This document shows positions 17,244-24,766 of a stretch of DNA of 64,000 bases, piece after piece (the first letter of the stretch is position 1; every line of letters begins with the position of its first letter). The notes under the pieces were generated by a model. The model saw only the letters and a list, made by a program, of their open reading frames with translations, made no database searches and was not told the origin of the DNA. Source of the DNA: Protaetiibacter mangrovi (lineage in GTDB: Bacteria > Actinomycetota > Actinomycetes > Actinomycetales > Microbacteriaceae); assembly GCF_024752305.1 (NCBI RefSeq), contig NZ_JANTHX010000008.1, positions 10,825 to 74,824 on the forward strand, in the 5' to 3' direction. A program made the position numbers and the translations under genes.

Positions 17244-18410
17244 TCAGGCCCCCCAGCCCGCCTGCGCCCCGCCGACGCGCGACGCGGCGATCGAGGCGCC
17301 GTAGCCGGATGCGGCGTACGCGGCCATGGGGTCGGCCGGCAGCCCCTTCGCCTCGCGGTAGGCCGCGAGGCCGGGGCGCACGTCGGTGTAGAACGCGTCC
17401 ATGAGGATGCCGTTGGCGGCGAGCACGTCGCCGGCCGCCTGGGCGGCGGAGAGCGCCTCGCGGTCGACGAGCAGCGCCCGCGCGGTCATCTCCTGCACGT
17501 TGAGCACGCTGCGGATCTGGCCGGGGATCTTGTCCTCGATGTTGTGGCACTGGTCGAGCATGAACGCCACCTCGGAGCCGTCGCCGTAGCCGCCGCCGCG
17601 CACCACCTCGACGAGGATGCGGAACAGCTGGAACGGATCCGCCGCGCCCACGATGAGGTCGTCGTCGGCGTAGAAGCGCGAGTTGAAGTCGAAGGAGCCG
17701 AGCTTGCCGAGGCGCAGCAGCTGCATGACGATGAACTCGATGTTGGTGCTCGGCGCGTGGTGCCCGGTGTCGAGGCACACGACCGCGCGCTCGCCGAGCG
17801 CCGCGCACTGGGCGTAGCTGGTGCCCCAGTCCGGCACGTCCATGTGGTAGAACGCCGGCTCGAAGATCTTGTACTCGAGTACGAGGCGCTGCTCCGGGCC
17901 GATCCGGTCGTAGATCTTCTGCAGGGAGTCGGCGAGGCGGTCCTGGCGGGCGCGCATGTCGTCCTGGCCGGGGTAGTTGGTGCCGTCGGCGAGCCAGATC
18001 TTGAGGTCGCGGCTGCCGGTCTCGCCCATGATGTCGATGCACTCGTAGTGGTGGTCGATCGCCTTCTGACGGATGCGGTCGTCGGAATGCGTCACCGAGC
18101 CGAGCTTGTAGTCGTCGTCCTGGAAGGTGTTCGAGTTGATGGTGCCGAGCGCGACGCCGTGGTCCTCGGCGTGCTTTGCGAGGTCCCCGTACGAGTCGAC
18201 CTTGTCCCACGGGATGTGCAGCGCGACCGTCGGCGCGAGGCCCGTGTGGGCGTGCACCTGGGCGGCGTCGGCGACCTTCTCGTAGGGGTCGCGCGGCACG
18301 CCGGGCTGCGCGAACACCTTGAAGCGGGTGCCGGAGTTGCCGAAGGCCCAGGAGGGGAGTTCGATCGCCTGCTGGTCGAGGAGGGGGGCGATCGCGGTGA
18401 GGTCGGTCAT
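17244..18410 (-). CDS. rhaI: L-rhamnose isomerase
   Basis: A 388-residue cytoplasmic TIM-barrel isomerase converting L-rhamnose to L-rhamnulose, of the RhaI (Pseudomonas-type) group rather than E. coli RhaA. Metal-ligand regions are visible: VLEYKIFEPAFYHMDVPDWG, CLDTGHHAPSTNIEF and FDFNSRFYADDDLIVGA. The ATG at 18410 has AGGA 5 nt upstream and gives the family N-terminus; the open frame runs 50 codons further into repeats and is not used. Promoter and operator are at 18433-18485. Rhamnulokinase and aldolase, the next steps, are not encoded in this window. Confidence 0.95.
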   Translation of the reverse strand: MTDLTAIAPLLDQQAIELPSWAFGNSGTRFKVFAQPGVPRDPYEKVADAAQVHAHTGLAPTVALHIPWDKVDSYGDLAKHAEDHGVALGTINSNTFQDDDYKLGSVTHSDDRIRQKAIDHHYECIDIMGETGSRDLKIWLADGTNYPGQDDMRARQDRLADSLQKIYDRIGPEQRLVLEYKIFEPAFYHMDVPDWGTSYAQCAALGERAVVCLDTGHHAPSTNIEFIVMQLLRLGKLGSFDFNSRFYADDDLIVGAADPFQLFRILVEVVRGGGYGDGSEVAFMLDQCHNIEDKIPGQIRSVLNVQEMTARALLVDREALSAAQAAGDVLAANGILMDAFYTDVRPGLAAYREAKGLPADPMAAYAASGYGASIAASRVGGAQAGWGA

Positions 18411-18431
18411 GGTGTTCCTGCTGTCTCGTCT

Positions 18432-18445
18432 TTGAAACGATTCAT
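18432..18445. promoter_or_regulatory. LacI-type operator 6, upstream of rhaI
   Basis: TTGAAACGATTCAT contains the 12-bp palindromic core TGAAACGATTCA, identical to operator 5. It lies 12 nt downstream of the -10 box of the rhaI promoter, inside the 5' leader near the start point. Confidence 0.72.
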
Positions 18446-18456
18446 GGTCTCTCGGT

Positions 18457-18485
18457 ACAGTAGGGCGCGCCGGGGACGTCGTCAA
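18457..18485 (-). promoter_or_regulatory. promoter of rhaI-rhaM
   Basis: On the minus strand TTGACG (18480-18485), a 17-nt spacer and TACTGT (18457-18462) form a good promoter. TTGACG is shared with the transporter promoter and TACTGT with the rhamnosidase promoter. Confidence 0.76.
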
Positions 18486-18497
18486 GTCGTCCACTAG

Positions 18498-18607
18498 GGT
18501 TTCGACACGCGCGCACGCGCGCTGCTCAACCCACCTACGGTGGTTTCGACACGCGCGCACGCGCGCTGCTCAACCCACCTACGGTGGTTTCGACACGCGC
18601 GTATGCG
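18498..18607. repeat. 44-bp tandem repeat, two and a half copies
   Basis: Copies start at 18498, 18542 and 18586 with an exact 44-bp period; the third is cut short and diverges after about 16 bases. Each begins GGTTTCGACACGCGCG and contains GCTGCTCAACCCACC. GGTT...AACC and GCGCG...CGCGC in each unit can pair, so every copy may fold into a hairpin. The block fills the space between the rhaI promoter and the divergent LacI gene. It is too short and too uniform for a CRISPR, as there are no spacers. Confidence 0.85.
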
Positions 18608-18635
18608 CCCGGGCGCATCGCGGAAGGAGGGCCGG

Positions 18636-19646
18636 ATGGCGATCTCGATCCGCGACGTCGCCGAGCGGGCGGGGGTCTCCGTCGGCACGGTGTCCAACGT
18701 GCTCAACCGACCGGACCGCGTCTCGGAGGCCGTCGTCTCCCGCGTGCACGACGCCATCCGGGAGCTGGGCTACGTGCGCAACGACGCCGCGCGTCAGCTG
18801 CGCGCCGGCCGCTCGAGCTCCGTGGGGCTCGTCGTGCTCGACGCCCGCAACCCGTTCTTCACCGACATCGCCCGCGGCGCCGAGGACGAGGCCGCCGAGC
18901 ACGGCGTGGCCGTGCTGCTCGGCGACAGCGACGAGAAGCCCGAGCGCGAGGGCGCGTACCTCGACCTCTTCGAGGAGCAGCGGGTGCGCGGCGTCCTCGT
19001 GTCGCCGCTCGGCGACATCCGGGAGCGCCTCGAGCGCCTCCGCGCGCACGGCACCCCTGTCGTGCTCGTCGACCGGATCGCCGAGGACGCCACCCTCAGC
19101 TCGGTCTCCGTCGACGACGTCGCCGGGGGGCGCACCGCGGTCGCCCACCTGCTGGCGGGGGGTCGTCGGCGGGTCGCCTTCGTGTCCGGGCCGCAGACGA
19201 TCCGGCAGGTCGCCGACCGCCTCGTCGGCGCGCGGGAGGCCGTGGCGGCGACGCCGGGCGCCTCGATCGAGGTGCTCGAGGGCGCCGCGCTCTCGGTGCT
19301 CGAAGGCCGACGCCTGGGCGAGGAGCTCGTCGCCCGCCCCGCCGCCGAGCGGCCGGATGCGGTGTTCGCCGCCAACGACCTGCTCGCGGTCGGGCTGCTG
19401 CAGGCCCTCGTGATGCGCGGGGAGGTGCGGGTGCCCGACGACGTGGCGATCGTCGGCTTCGACGACATCGACTTCGCCTCCGCGACGGTGGTGCCGCTCA
19501 GCTCGATCCGTCAGCCGAGCCGCCTCATCGGGCAGACGGCGCTGCGCATCCTGCTCGAGGAGGCCGAGGACCCGGAGCTCGCCCCCCGGCAGGTCGTTTT
19601 CCAGCCCGAGCTCGTGGTGCGCGAGTCGAGCGGCCCCCTAGGGTGA
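18636..19646 (+). CDS. LacI-family regulator (third of three)
   Basis: A 336-residue repressor with HTH ISIRDVAERAGVSVGTVSNV and a full effector domain (VVLVDRIAEDATLSSVSVDD, FAANDLLAVGLLQ). AAGGAGG lies 5 nt before the ATG at 18636; the frame is open through the upstream tandem repeat but translation there is unlikely. It is divergent from rhaI-rhaM, the classical position for a local repressor. It resembles the second LacI protein closely, so the two may share operators or form mixed dimers (inference). Confidence 0.92.
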   Translation: MAISIRDVAERAGVSVGTVSNVLNRPDRVSEAVVSRVHDAIRELGYVRNDAARQLRAGRSSSVGLVVLDARNPFFTDIARGAEDEAAEHGVAVLLGDSDEKPEREGAYLDLFEEQRVRGVLVSPLGDIRERLERLRAHGTPVVLVDRIAEDATLSSVSVDDVAGGRTAVAHLLAGGRRRVAFVSGPQTIRQVADRLVGAREAVAATPGASIEVLEGAALSVLEGRRLGEELVARPAAERPDAVFAANDLLAVGLLQALVMRGEVRVPDDVAIVGFDDIDFASATVVPLSSIRQPSRLIGQTALRILLEEAEDPELAPRQVVFQPELVVRESSGPLG

Positions 19647-19650
19647 ACGC

Positions 19651-20313
19651 GTGAGCGACCCCACCGCCGTCGAGCCCGTCGAGCCCGCCCCCGCCCCCGC
19701 GGAGGCGCCGCCCGAGACCGCCGCGGCCGAGCCGGATCCCGGGGTCGCCGCCAAACGCGCCCGCCGCGGATCGGTGGTCGCGGGCGCGCTCGCGCTGCCG
19801 CTCATGGGGCTCGGGCTGCTCGCCCTCGCGGTGCCGCTCGCCGTCTGGTACCTCGGGACGGTCGTGCGCACCCTCATCGTGGTGCTCGCGAACGCGGTGC
19901 GCGGCCTCGCCGCCGCCCGCACCGCCAACGACACCCTCGCGACGGTCGACGCGGGCTCCGTGAGCGGCGTCACGATCGCGGCCGCCATCGTGGGGGCCGT
20001 GCTGCTGCTCGCCGGCGCCCTGCTCAGCGTGCTCGTGCTGCGGGCGCACGGCGTCGCGCGTCCGGCGCTCGTCACCCTGCTCGCGACCCCGATGGGGGTC
20101 GTGGTGGCGGCGATCCTGTCGGCCAGCATCGGCGCGCTCGGCGGGCTGCTGTTCGGCACGAGCACCTCGGTGGGCGAGGTGCTCGGCAAGGCGGCGCTCG
20201 GCATCTCGCTGACCGTGATCGGCTCGGCCGTGGTGACCGTCGTCGCCGGCGCCCTCGTGTGGCCCTGGGTCGCGCGCCTCGTGCGCCCGGAGCCGGTCGC
20301 GCGACGCGACTAG
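19651..20313 (+). CDS. four-helix membrane protein of unknown function
   Basis: A 220-residue protein not recognised as a named family. A disordered N-terminus rich in Pro, Ala and Glu (about 45 residues) is followed by KRARRGS and four strongly hydrophobic segments, for example LPLMGLGLLALAVPLAVWYL and AAAIVGAVLLLAGALLSVLV. The start is a GTG with TAGGGT (19639-19644) 6 nt upstream and no ribosome site, so it is probably leaderless. Its TAG stop shares a CTAG with the stop of the converging regulator gene. Confidence 0.75.
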   Translation: MSDPTAVEPVEPAPAPAEAPPETAAAEPDPGVAAKRARRGSVVAGALALPLMGLGLLALAVPLAVWYLGTVVRTLIVVLANAVRGLAAARTANDTLATVDAGSVSGVTIAAAIVGAVLLLAGALLSVLVLRAHGVARPALVTLLATPMGVVVAAILSASIGALGGLLFGTSTSVGEVLGKAALGISLTVIGSAVVTVVAGALVWPWVARLVRPEPVARRD

Positions 20314-21743
20314 TCCGAGGCGCGGTGCGACTCGAGGAACTCGTACACCTCGCGGTCGTCGACGCCCGGGTAGGTGCCGGAGGGCAGTGGCGAGAAGATG
20401 TGGGCGTGCACCTTGGCGCTGGTCCAGGCCTTGCCCGCCCAGCGCGACTCGAGCTCGGACGGCGGGCGCTTGCAGCAGTTCGCATCCGGACATCGTGAGA
20501 CCTCGCGGCGGGTCTCCTCGCGCCCCCGGAACCACTTCGACTCGGCGAACGGCACCCCGATCGTGATCGAGAACTCCTCGGTCGCGCTCGTGCCGGTCTG
20601 GCTCGACTCGAAGAAGGTGCCCTCCGGGGTGTCGGTGTACTGGTAGAACTCGGTCGTGCGGTTGGTGCGTGCGAACGCGGTGCGCGCCGACCAGTAGCGG
20701 CACACGATCTGGCCTTCGACGCCGCCCGTGACGTCCTTCGGCAGGCGCAGGCCGTCGTTCTCGTAGGCCTTCGCGACCGAGCCGTCGTCGGCGACCCGCA
20801 GGAAGTGCACGCGCATGTCGAGGTGGGCGGTCGCGAGGTTGGTGAAGCGCAGCGCCGCGGCCTCGTGCGTGACCCCGAAGGCGTCGCGGAAGTCCTCGAT
20901 GGCGATGTCGCGGTCGGTCTTGGCCTGGCTGAGGAAGCGCACCGCGTGCCCGCGGGGCATGAGGCAGGATGCGGCGAAGTAGTTGATCTCGAGGCGCTGC
21001 TGCAGGAACTCGGCGTAGTCGCGCGGTGCGTGGTGCCCGAGCAGCCGGTGCGCGATCGCCTGCAGCGCCATCGATCGCAGGCCGTGGCCGCCGGGGATGG
21101 AGGCGGGCGGCAGGTAGATGCGCCCGTTCTCGAGGTCGGTGACCGAGCGGGCCGAGTGCGGCAGGTCGCCGACGTGCACGAGCTCGAAGCCCAGCCGGTG
21201 GGCGATGACCGCCACCTGGCGGTGGGTCATCGCGCCGCCCTCGTAGCCGGCGTCGCGCATGACGCCCTCGGCGAGCTCCTCGATCTCGGGGATGTGGTTG
21301 TCGCGGTCGCGCATCCGCGCGCGCAGCTCGGTGTTGGCGCGCCGCGCCTCCTCGGGGGTGGCGATCTTCTCGCGGGAGCGGCGGTCGAGCTCGCGGTGCA
21401 GGCCGACGAGGGTCTCGAGCACCTCGTCGGGCATGGAGCGCCCCGCCCGGAGCTGGGGGAGTCCGAGCTCGGCGTAGACCGCGCCCGACTGGGCCCGCTC
21501 GAGCTCGATCTCGAGCGCGGCGCGCTCCGACGGCGGCGCCTCGTCGAGCAGCTCGCCCACCGGGATGCCGAGCCGGTCGGCGATCGACGACAGCAGCGAC
21601 AGCCGCGGTTCGCGTTTGCCGTTCTCCATGAGCGAGAGCTGGCTGGCGGAGACGCCGACCGCGTCGCCCAGCTCGCCCAGGGTGAGGCCGGCGGTGGAAC
21701 GGAAGTGGCGCATCCGCTGCCCCAGGGTCGTCAGATCGGCCAT
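20310..21743 (-). CDS. RamB-like XRE regulator (ScfR / DUF2083 family)
   Basis: A 477-residue regulator. An XRE helix-turn-helix lies near residues 10-60 (LGELGDAVGVSASQLSLMEN). An IrrE-like middle domain follows, with AIAHRLLGHH in place of a metal-binding HExxH. The C-terminal domain is the DUF2083/short-chain acyl regulator type with several Cys (CPDANCC). This is the family of RamB, which controls acetate and gluconeogenic genes in corynebacteria. TATCGT (21750-21755) lies 6 nt before the ATG, so it is probably leaderless. It is divergent from pckG with a perfect 16-bp palindrome between them, so control of pckG-glpX and itself is likely. Confidence 0.88.
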   Translation of the reverse strand: MADLTTLGQRMRHFRSTAGLTLGELGDAVGVSASQLSLMENGKREPRLSLLSSIADRLGIPVGELLDEAPPSERAALEIELERAQSGAVYAELGLPQLRAGRSMPDEVLETLVGLHRELDRRSREKIATPEEARRANTELRARMRDRDNHIPEIEELAEGVMRDAGYEGGAMTHRQVAVIAHRLGFELVHVGDLPHSARSVTDLENGRIYLPPASIPGGHGLRSMALQAIAHRLLGHHAPRDYAEFLQQRLEINYFAASCLMPRGHAVRFLSQAKTDRDIAIEDFRDAFGVTHEAAALRFTNLATAHLDMRVHFLRVADDGSVAKAYENDGLRLPKDVTGGVEGQIVCRYWSARTAFARTNRTTEFYQYTDTPEGTFFESSQTGTSATEEFSITIGVPFAESKWFRGREETRREVSRCPDANCCKRPPSELESRWAGKAWTSAKVHAHIFSPLPSGTYPGVDDREVYEFLESHRASD

Positions 21744-21759
21744 GAATGCACGATAGGGC

Positions 21760-21775
21760 AATTTCTGCAGAAATT
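21760..21775. promoter_or_regulatory. 16-bp perfect palindrome between the RamB-like gene and pckG
   Basis: AATTTCTGCAGAAATT is a perfect, unusually AT-rich palindrome. It overlaps the -10 to -35 region of the leaderless RamB-like gene and lies about 75 nt before pckG. It is the obvious candidate operator for the RamB-like protein; binding is inferred. Confidence 0.7.
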
Positions 21776-21849
21776 TCCTCCTCGAATGCGGAATCGGGGT
21801 CGGAATGTACGCGCAGAGTGGAATCACGCCGATTCTTCAGGAGGTTCCC

Positions 21850-23679
21850 ATGGCCGCGTCGCCCGCCCCCGTCGCCCCGGTCCGTTCGCTCGACGACTGG
21901 ATCGACGAGAACGTCGAACTGCTGCAGCCCGATCGCGTCGTCTGGATCGACGGCAGCCGAGCCCAACTCGACGCGCTGCTGCACGAGATGGTCGAGGAGG
22001 GGCGCATCATCCGCCTCAACCCCGAGCACCGGCCCTACAGCTTCCTGGCGCGCAGCGATCCGGATGACGTGGCGCGCGTCGAGGCCCGCACCTTCATCTG
22101 CTCGGAGCAGGAGCACGACGCCGGACCCACCAACAACTGGCGCGAGCCCGAGGCGATGCGCGCAGAGCTGCGCGGGCTGTTCGCGGGCGCGATGCGCGGG
22201 CGCACCATGTACGTGCTGCCGTTCTCGATGGGGCCGGTCGGCGGTGCCCTGTCGCGCTACGGGGTGCAGCTGACCGATTCGGCCTACGTCGTCGCCTCGA
22301 TGTCGATCATGACCCGCGTGGGCGACGCCGTCCTCGACCGCATCCGCGCCGGCGCCCGCTGGGTGCCCGCCCTGCACTCCGTCGGTGCGCCGCTCGAGCC
22401 GGGGCAGGAGGACGTCGCCTGGCCCTCGAACCCGGTCAAGTACATCTGCCACTTCCCCGAGACGCGCGAGATCATCTCCTTCGGGTCGGCCTACGGCGGC
22501 AACGCGATCCTCGCGAAGAAGTCGTTCGCGCTGCGCATCGCGTCGGTGATGGCACGCGACGAGGGCTGGCTCGCCGAGCACATGCTGCTGCTGCGGGTGA
22601 CCGACCCGCGCGGGCGCCGCTTCCACATCGCGGCGGCCTTCCCCTCGGCGTGCGGCAAGACCAACTTCGCGATGCTGCGCTCCGCCCTGCCCGGCTGGGA
22701 GGTCGAGACGCTCGGCGACGACATCACCTGGCTCGCGCCCGGATCCGACGGGCGCCTGCGCGCCATCAACCCCGAGGCCGGATTCTTCGGAGTCGCGCCC
22801 GGGACCGGACGCGACACCAACCCGACCGCCGTCGACACCCTCTGGGGCAACACGATCTTCACGAACGTCGCGTTGCGCCCGGACGGCGACGTCTGGTGGG
22901 AGGGGCTCACCGCGACAGCACCCGAGGGCCTGATCGACTGGCGCGGTGAGCCGTGGGATGCGGCGTCCGGGAGGCCTGCCGCGCACCCCAACTCGCGGTT
23001 CACGGTGGCGGCCTCGCAGTGCCCCTCGATCGCGGCCGACTGGGACGACCCGAACGGGGTTCCGATCGACGCGATCATCTTCGGCGGTCGCCGCGCCGGC
23101 AACGTGCCGCTCGTCGTCGAGGCGCGCGACTGGGAGCACGGGGTGTTCCTCGGCGCGACCATCGCCTCGGAGCGCACCGCGGCGGCCGAGGGCACGCTCG
23201 GCGAGCTGCGCCGCGATCCGTTCGCCATGCTGCCGTTCTGCGGCTACAACATGGCCGACTACTTCGGCCACTGGCTCGAGGTCGGCACGCGCCTGCGGCG
23301 CACCGGCGGCGTGCCCGCGGTCTACCAGGTGAACTGGTTCCGGAAGGGCGCCGACGGCAGGTGGCTGTGGCCCGGTTTCGGCGAGAACGGCCGCGTGCTC
23401 GCCTGGATCGTGGAGCGGATCGCGGGGGAGGCCCCCGCATCCGACACCCCGGTCGGCAAGGTGCCCGCCGTCGGCACGATCGACTACCGCGCGGCCGGTG
23501 TGAGCGACGCCGACTGGGAGGAGCTCTTCCGCATCGACGAGGCGGCGCTGCTCGCCGAGGCCGACGACACGGATGCGTTCCTCGACCGCTTCGGCGACCG
23601 GCTGCCGGAGGCGATCCGTCGCCAGCTGGCGGGGCTGCGGGAGCGGCTCGGCGAGCGTCGCTCGAAGGCGGTCGCGTGA
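21850..23679 (+). CDS. pckG: phosphoenolpyruvate carboxykinase (GTP)
   Basis: A 609-residue enzyme of the GTP-dependent class that converts oxaloacetate to phosphoenolpyruvate, the first committed step of gluconeogenesis. The kinase-1a loop FPSACGKTNFAML carries the reactive Cys268 and Lys270. FGSAYGGNAIL, GDDITWLAPG and INPEAGFFGVAPGTG are also characteristic. AGGAGG lies 5 nt before the ATG at 21850. The gene is followed by glpX with a GTGA overlap, making a two-gene gluconeogenic operon. The divergent RamB-like regulator and the palindrome at 21760 suggest carbon-source control. Confidence 0.96.
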   Translation: MAASPAPVAPVRSLDDWIDENVELLQPDRVVWIDGSRAQLDALLHEMVEEGRIIRLNPEHRPYSFLARSDPDDVARVEARTFICSEQEHDAGPTNNWREPEAMRAELRGLFAGAMRGRTMYVLPFSMGPVGGALSRYGVQLTDSAYVVASMSIMTRVGDAVLDRIRAGARWVPALHSVGAPLEPGQEDVAWPSNPVKYICHFPETREIISFGSAYGGNAILAKKSFALRIASVMARDEGWLAEHMLLLRVTDPRGRRFHIAAAFPSACGKTNFAMLRSALPGWEVETLGDDITWLAPGSDGRLRAINPEAGFFGVAPGTGRDTNPTAVDTLWGNTIFTNVALRPDGDVWWEGLTATAPEGLIDWRGEPWDAASGRPAAHPNSRFTVAASQCPSIAADWDDPNGVPIDAIIFGGRRAGNVPLVVEARDWEHGVFLGATIASERTAAAEGTLGELRRDPFAMLPFCGYNMADYFGHWLEVGTRLRRTGGVPAVYQVNWFRKGADGRWLWPGFGENGRVLAWIVERIAGEAPASDTPVGKVPAVGTIDYRAAGVSDADWEELFRIDEAALLAEADDTDAFLDRFGDRLPEAIRRQLAGLRERLGERRSKAVA

Positions 23680-24653
23680 GCTTCGTCCTCGGCACAGCCG
23701 TCCCCGACCGGAACCTCGCGCTCGAGCTGGTGCGCGCCACGGAGGCCGCGGCGATCCGCGCGTCGGCCTTCGTGGGCCTCGGCGACAAGATCGCGGCCGA
23801 CGGCGCGGCGGTCGACGCGATGCGCGCGTTCCTCGGAACCGTCGCCTTCCGCGGCACCGTCGTGATCGGCGAGGGCGAGAAGGACCGCGCGCCGATGCTG
23901 TTCAACGGCGAGGTCGTCGGCACCGGCGACGGGCCGGAGTGCGACATCGCGGTCGATCCGATCGACGGCACCTCGCTCACCGCCGCCGGTCGGCCGAACG
24001 CGATCTCGATGATCGCCGCCTCCGACCGCGGCACGATGCTCGACGCGTCGAGCGTGTTCTACATGGACAAGATCGTCACCGGTCCGCCGGGTGTCGACAT
24101 CGTCGACATCCGCCGCCCGATCGGCGACAACCTGCGTGCGCTCGCGAAGGCCTCGGGCAAGCGGGTCGGCGACCTCGCGGTGGGCGTGCTCGACCGGCCG
24201 CGGCACGAGGGGCTGGTGGCCGACATCCGCGCCGCCGGTGCCGGGGTGCGGCTGCTGCTCGACGGCGACGTGGGCGGCGGCATCGCGGCGGCCTCCCTCG
24301 ACGGCGAGCTCGACATGTGCGTCGGCATCGGCGGCAGTCCGGAGGGCGTCGCGACCGCGTGTGCCGTGAAGGCGCTCGGCGGTCTCATCCAGGGGCGGCT
24401 CGTGCCGGGCGACGACGCCGAGCGCGAGCGCGGCGAGGCGGCGGGGTTGCTCTTCGACCACGTCTACGAGGCCGACGACCTGGTGCGCGGCGACAACACC
24501 TTCTTCGTCGCCACGGGGGTGACCGACGGCGCCCTGCTCGACGGGGTGCGCAAGCTCGGCCCGGTGATCCGCACCGAGTCGATCGTGGTGCGCGGCCGTT
24601 CCGGCACCGTCCGCCGCATCACCGCCGACTACCGCGCCGGCCGCTGGGAGTAG
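23676..24653 (+). CDS. glpX: class II fructose-1,6-bisphosphatase
   Basis: A 325-residue GlpX-type phosphatase giving fructose 6-phosphate, the other irreversible step of gluconeogenesis. The metal-site motif DPIDGTSLTAAG and the preceding GEGEKDRAPML are clear, as is GIGGSPEGVATA. The GTG start overlaps the pckG stop (GTGA), so translation is coupled. A long hairpin (24664-24720) follows and may end the operon. Confidence 0.95.
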   Translation: MSFVLGTAVPDRNLALELVRATEAAAIRASAFVGLGDKIAADGAAVDAMRAFLGTVAFRGTVVIGEGEKDRAPMLFNGEVVGTGDGPECDIAVDPIDGTSLTAAGRPNAISMIAASDRGTMLDASSVFYMDKIVTGPPGVDIVDIRRPIGDNLRALAKASGKRVGDLAVGVLDRPRHEGLVADIRAAGAGVRLLLDGDVGGGIAAASLDGELDMCVGIGGSPEGVATACAVKALGGLIQGRLVPGDDAERERGEAAGLLFDHVYEADDLVRGDNTFFVATGVTDGALLDGVRKLGPVIRTESIVVRGRSGTVRRITADYRAGRWE

Positions 24654-24663
24654 CGCCGGGCGG

Positions 24664-24720
24664 TGAGGGGTCGCAAAGTGCACCCAACACGCGGGTGTGA
24701 GTGCAGTTTGCGACCCCTCA
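24664..24720. repeat. long near-perfect inverted repeat (20-bp arms) after glpX
   Basis: Left arm TGAGGGGTCGCAAAGTGCAC (24664-24683) and right arm GTGCAGTTTGCGACCCCTCA (24701-24720) match at 19 of 20 positions around a 17-nt loop. No T-run follows. It can terminate or protect the pckG-glpX message. The inner sequence resembles the element at 16847-16900 (CGCA-AAGTGC), which hints at a REP-like family. Confidence 0.75.
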
Positions 24721-24734
24721 GGGCGGGGCTTTCG

Positions 24735-24765
24735 ATTGTCAGACAAGATGGTATTGTCTGACAAT
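24735..24765. promoter_or_regulatory. double operator of the GntR regulator
   Basis: ATTGTCAGACAA and TTGTCTGACAAT are exact inverted 12-mers 7 nt apart. Each contains TTGTCWGACAA, itself a palindrome of the type bound by FCD-subfamily GntR proteins. A TATTGT -10 (24752-24757) lies inside the element and the ATG follows at 24767, so autorepression is very likely. Confidence 0.8.
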
Positions 24766-24766
24766 C

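Noticed and set aside
18498-18607. Possible CRISPR array
   Set aside because: Units are directly adjacent with an exact 44-bp period, no variable spacers and no cas genes.
19525-23271. Open frame of 1248 codons on - opposite pckG and the LacI gene
   Set aside because: No recognisable domain; antisense shadow of well-identified genes.
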